The translations under genes were made by a program, and so were the position numbers. Shown here piece after piece: positions 33,013-33,303 of a stretch of 33,303 nt of DNA. The stretch covers positions 1-33,303 of the forward strand of contig CALXJU010000019.1 in the NCBI GenBank assembly GCA_944388705.1, given 5' to 3'. The stretch comes from an uncultured Clostridia bacterium (GTDB lineage: Bacteria; Bacillota; Clostridia; TANB77; CAG-508). Below the pieces are notes generated by a model that was given only the letters and a program-made list of their open reading frames with translations, was not told the origin of the DNA and did no database searches. Positions within the stretch are counted from its first letter, which is position 1, and each line of letters begins with the position of its first letter.

Positions 33013-33107
33013 CTAAAAACACATATAACAATTCTATGTGTTCTTAATTCATTTCTCAACACTCTTATATCTTCTCTGCAGTAATAGTCTATGCTACTAC
33101 ATGCCAT
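33009..33107 (-). CDS. Putative small ORF overlapping the leader terminator, 32 residues
   Basis: ATG at 33107 begins MACSSIDYYCREDIRVLRN and ends at TGA (33011-33009). The middle (YYCREDIRVLRNELRTHR) is charged and helical, so not obviously random. No clear ribosome binding site precedes the ATG. Its last codons span the terminator hairpin, so ribosomes here could melt it. Confidence 0.35.
   Translation of the reverse strand: MACSSIDYYCREDIRVLRNELRTHRIVICVFS
33018..33042 (-). terminator. Leader terminator (attenuator candidate)
   Basis: Minus strand: AACACATA (33042-33035), loop of nine, TATGTGTT (33025-33018), followed by TTTAG. The stem is a perfect 8 bp, A-T-rich and only moderately stable. 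It lies between the promoter at 33185-33213 and the ATPase gene. Confidence 0.55.
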
Positions 33108-33116
33108 ATAAGTACG

Positions 33117-33161
33117 CTACGGCTTTTTCATTCCGCTAGGTTTTCGATAATGAAACTCCAT
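33117..33161 (-). CDS. Putative leader peptide, 14 residues
   Basis: ATG at 33161 begins MEFHYRKPSGMKKP and ends at TAG (33119-33117). It starts about 17 nt after the predicted transcription start, with only a weak GAAAG-like ribosome binding site. The next short ORF continues in the same frame after four codons, so the TAG may interrupt one ancestral ORF. Translation is not proven. Confidence 0.35.
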   Translation of the reverse strand: MEFHYRKPSGMKKP

Positions 33162-33184
33162 TTTTCTTTCAATGTACTTTTAAT

Positions 33185-33213
33185 ATAATAGCATGGCTTT
33201 TCTATTATGTCAA
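33185..33213 (-). promoter_or_regulatory. Strong promoter of the element's replication operon
   Basis: Minus strand: TTGACA (33213-33208), 17-bp spacer, TATTAT (33190-33185). No second promoter is obvious before the ATPase gene, so ATPase, rep, the 143-residue protein and the excisionase-like gene may all depend on it. Confidence 0.72.
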
Positions 33214-33303
33214 TACTTATTTCTAAATTTTTGTATTTAATTTATGATAAAATCACCTTAAAAGTTTAGAAACGAATATTTCACCCTAAATGTATAAAAA
33301 TAG

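Larger units (their letters stand above)
32928..33180 (-). promoter_or_regulatory. Long leader with short ORFs and hairpins (putative attenuator)
   Basis: About 250 nt separate the promoter from the ATPase start codon. In order on the minus strand there are a 14-codon ORF, a 32-codon ORF in the same frame, an intrinsic terminator (33042-33018) lying inside the second ORF, and a further inverted repeat (33012-32998 with 32986-32974) whose 5' arm includes the second ORF's stop codon. The arrangement resembles translation-dependent attenuation leaders of Tn916-type elements. Regulation is inferred. Confidence 0.5.
26902..33303. mobile_element. Left part of an integrative (mobilisable) element at tRNA-fMet
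   Basis: Gene content changes after the initiator tRNA: a tyrosine integrase, an excisionase-like DNA-binding protein, an HUH Rep and a DUF927-like ATPase, nearly all on the minus strand. This is the order typical of Firmicutes elements that integrate in a chromosome but replicate when excised. No relaxase or transfer genes are visible, so it could be mobilisable, a plasmid-like prophage or a satellite. The exact left boundary (within or just after the tRNA) and the whole right end are not resolved. Additional direct-repeat-like bases AAATGACTA occur at 26971 and 26981. Confidence 0.75.

Noticed and set aside
1..33303. CRISPR arrays or Cas genes
   Set aside because: No regularly spaced repeats of suitable length and no Cas-like motifs were seen; repeats present are short and few.

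Overview
The window looks like a chromosomal segment of a very AT-rich Bacillota of class Clostridia, probably an uncultured gut-type organism. The reasons are strong GGAGG-type ribosome binding sites, consensus sigma-A promoters, A/T-ending codons, CCA-encoded tRNAs, and a typical clostridial gene set: VanW/G5, LytR-CpsA-Psr, DacA-type carboxypeptidase, DUF5711, CvpA, YkvI and ComEA. No species is claimed.

Bases 1-1453 hold tRNA-Glu and tRNA-Thr with a terminator, a short-chain dehydrogenase, and a convergent single-domain CBM25-like protein. Bases 1605-12527 form a surface-protein operon behind one strong promoter: a membrane-anchored VanW/G5 protein, a 1613-residue secreted DUF11/SdrD-like protein, and a 1409-residue protein with a predicted thioester domain (Cys79-Gln169) and a CnaB-like domain, both ending in a membrane anchor. 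A terminator whose loop contains the next promoter separates this operon from tRNA-Lys.

Bases 12686-26394 are mostly envelope housekeeping: a CapA-like protein, an ABC-F ATPase, a UPF0016/Gdt1-type transporter, a three-gene ABC-2 transporter operon (ATPase, permease, GldG-like), a YkvI-like permease, a DUF5711-CvpA operon, an LCP wall-polymer ligase, a D-Ala-D-Ala carboxypeptidase, and a comEA gene broken by one extra base inside its helix-hairpin-helix domain.

From about 26.5 kb the content changes. The initiator tRNA occurs as a promoter-bearing 5' half and, exactly 240 bp later, as a complete gene. Beyond it lies the left part of an integrative element: an unknown membrane protein, a tyrosine integrase, a small excisionase-like protein, an unknown protein, an HUH rolling-circle Rep and a DUF927-like ATPase. 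Between Rep and the ATPase is an origin-like region with four TGTACATT repeats around a perfect hairpin. Upstream of the ATPase is a leader of about 250 nt with short in-frame ORFs and an intrinsic terminator, which suggests attenuation control. The far end of the element is outside the window.
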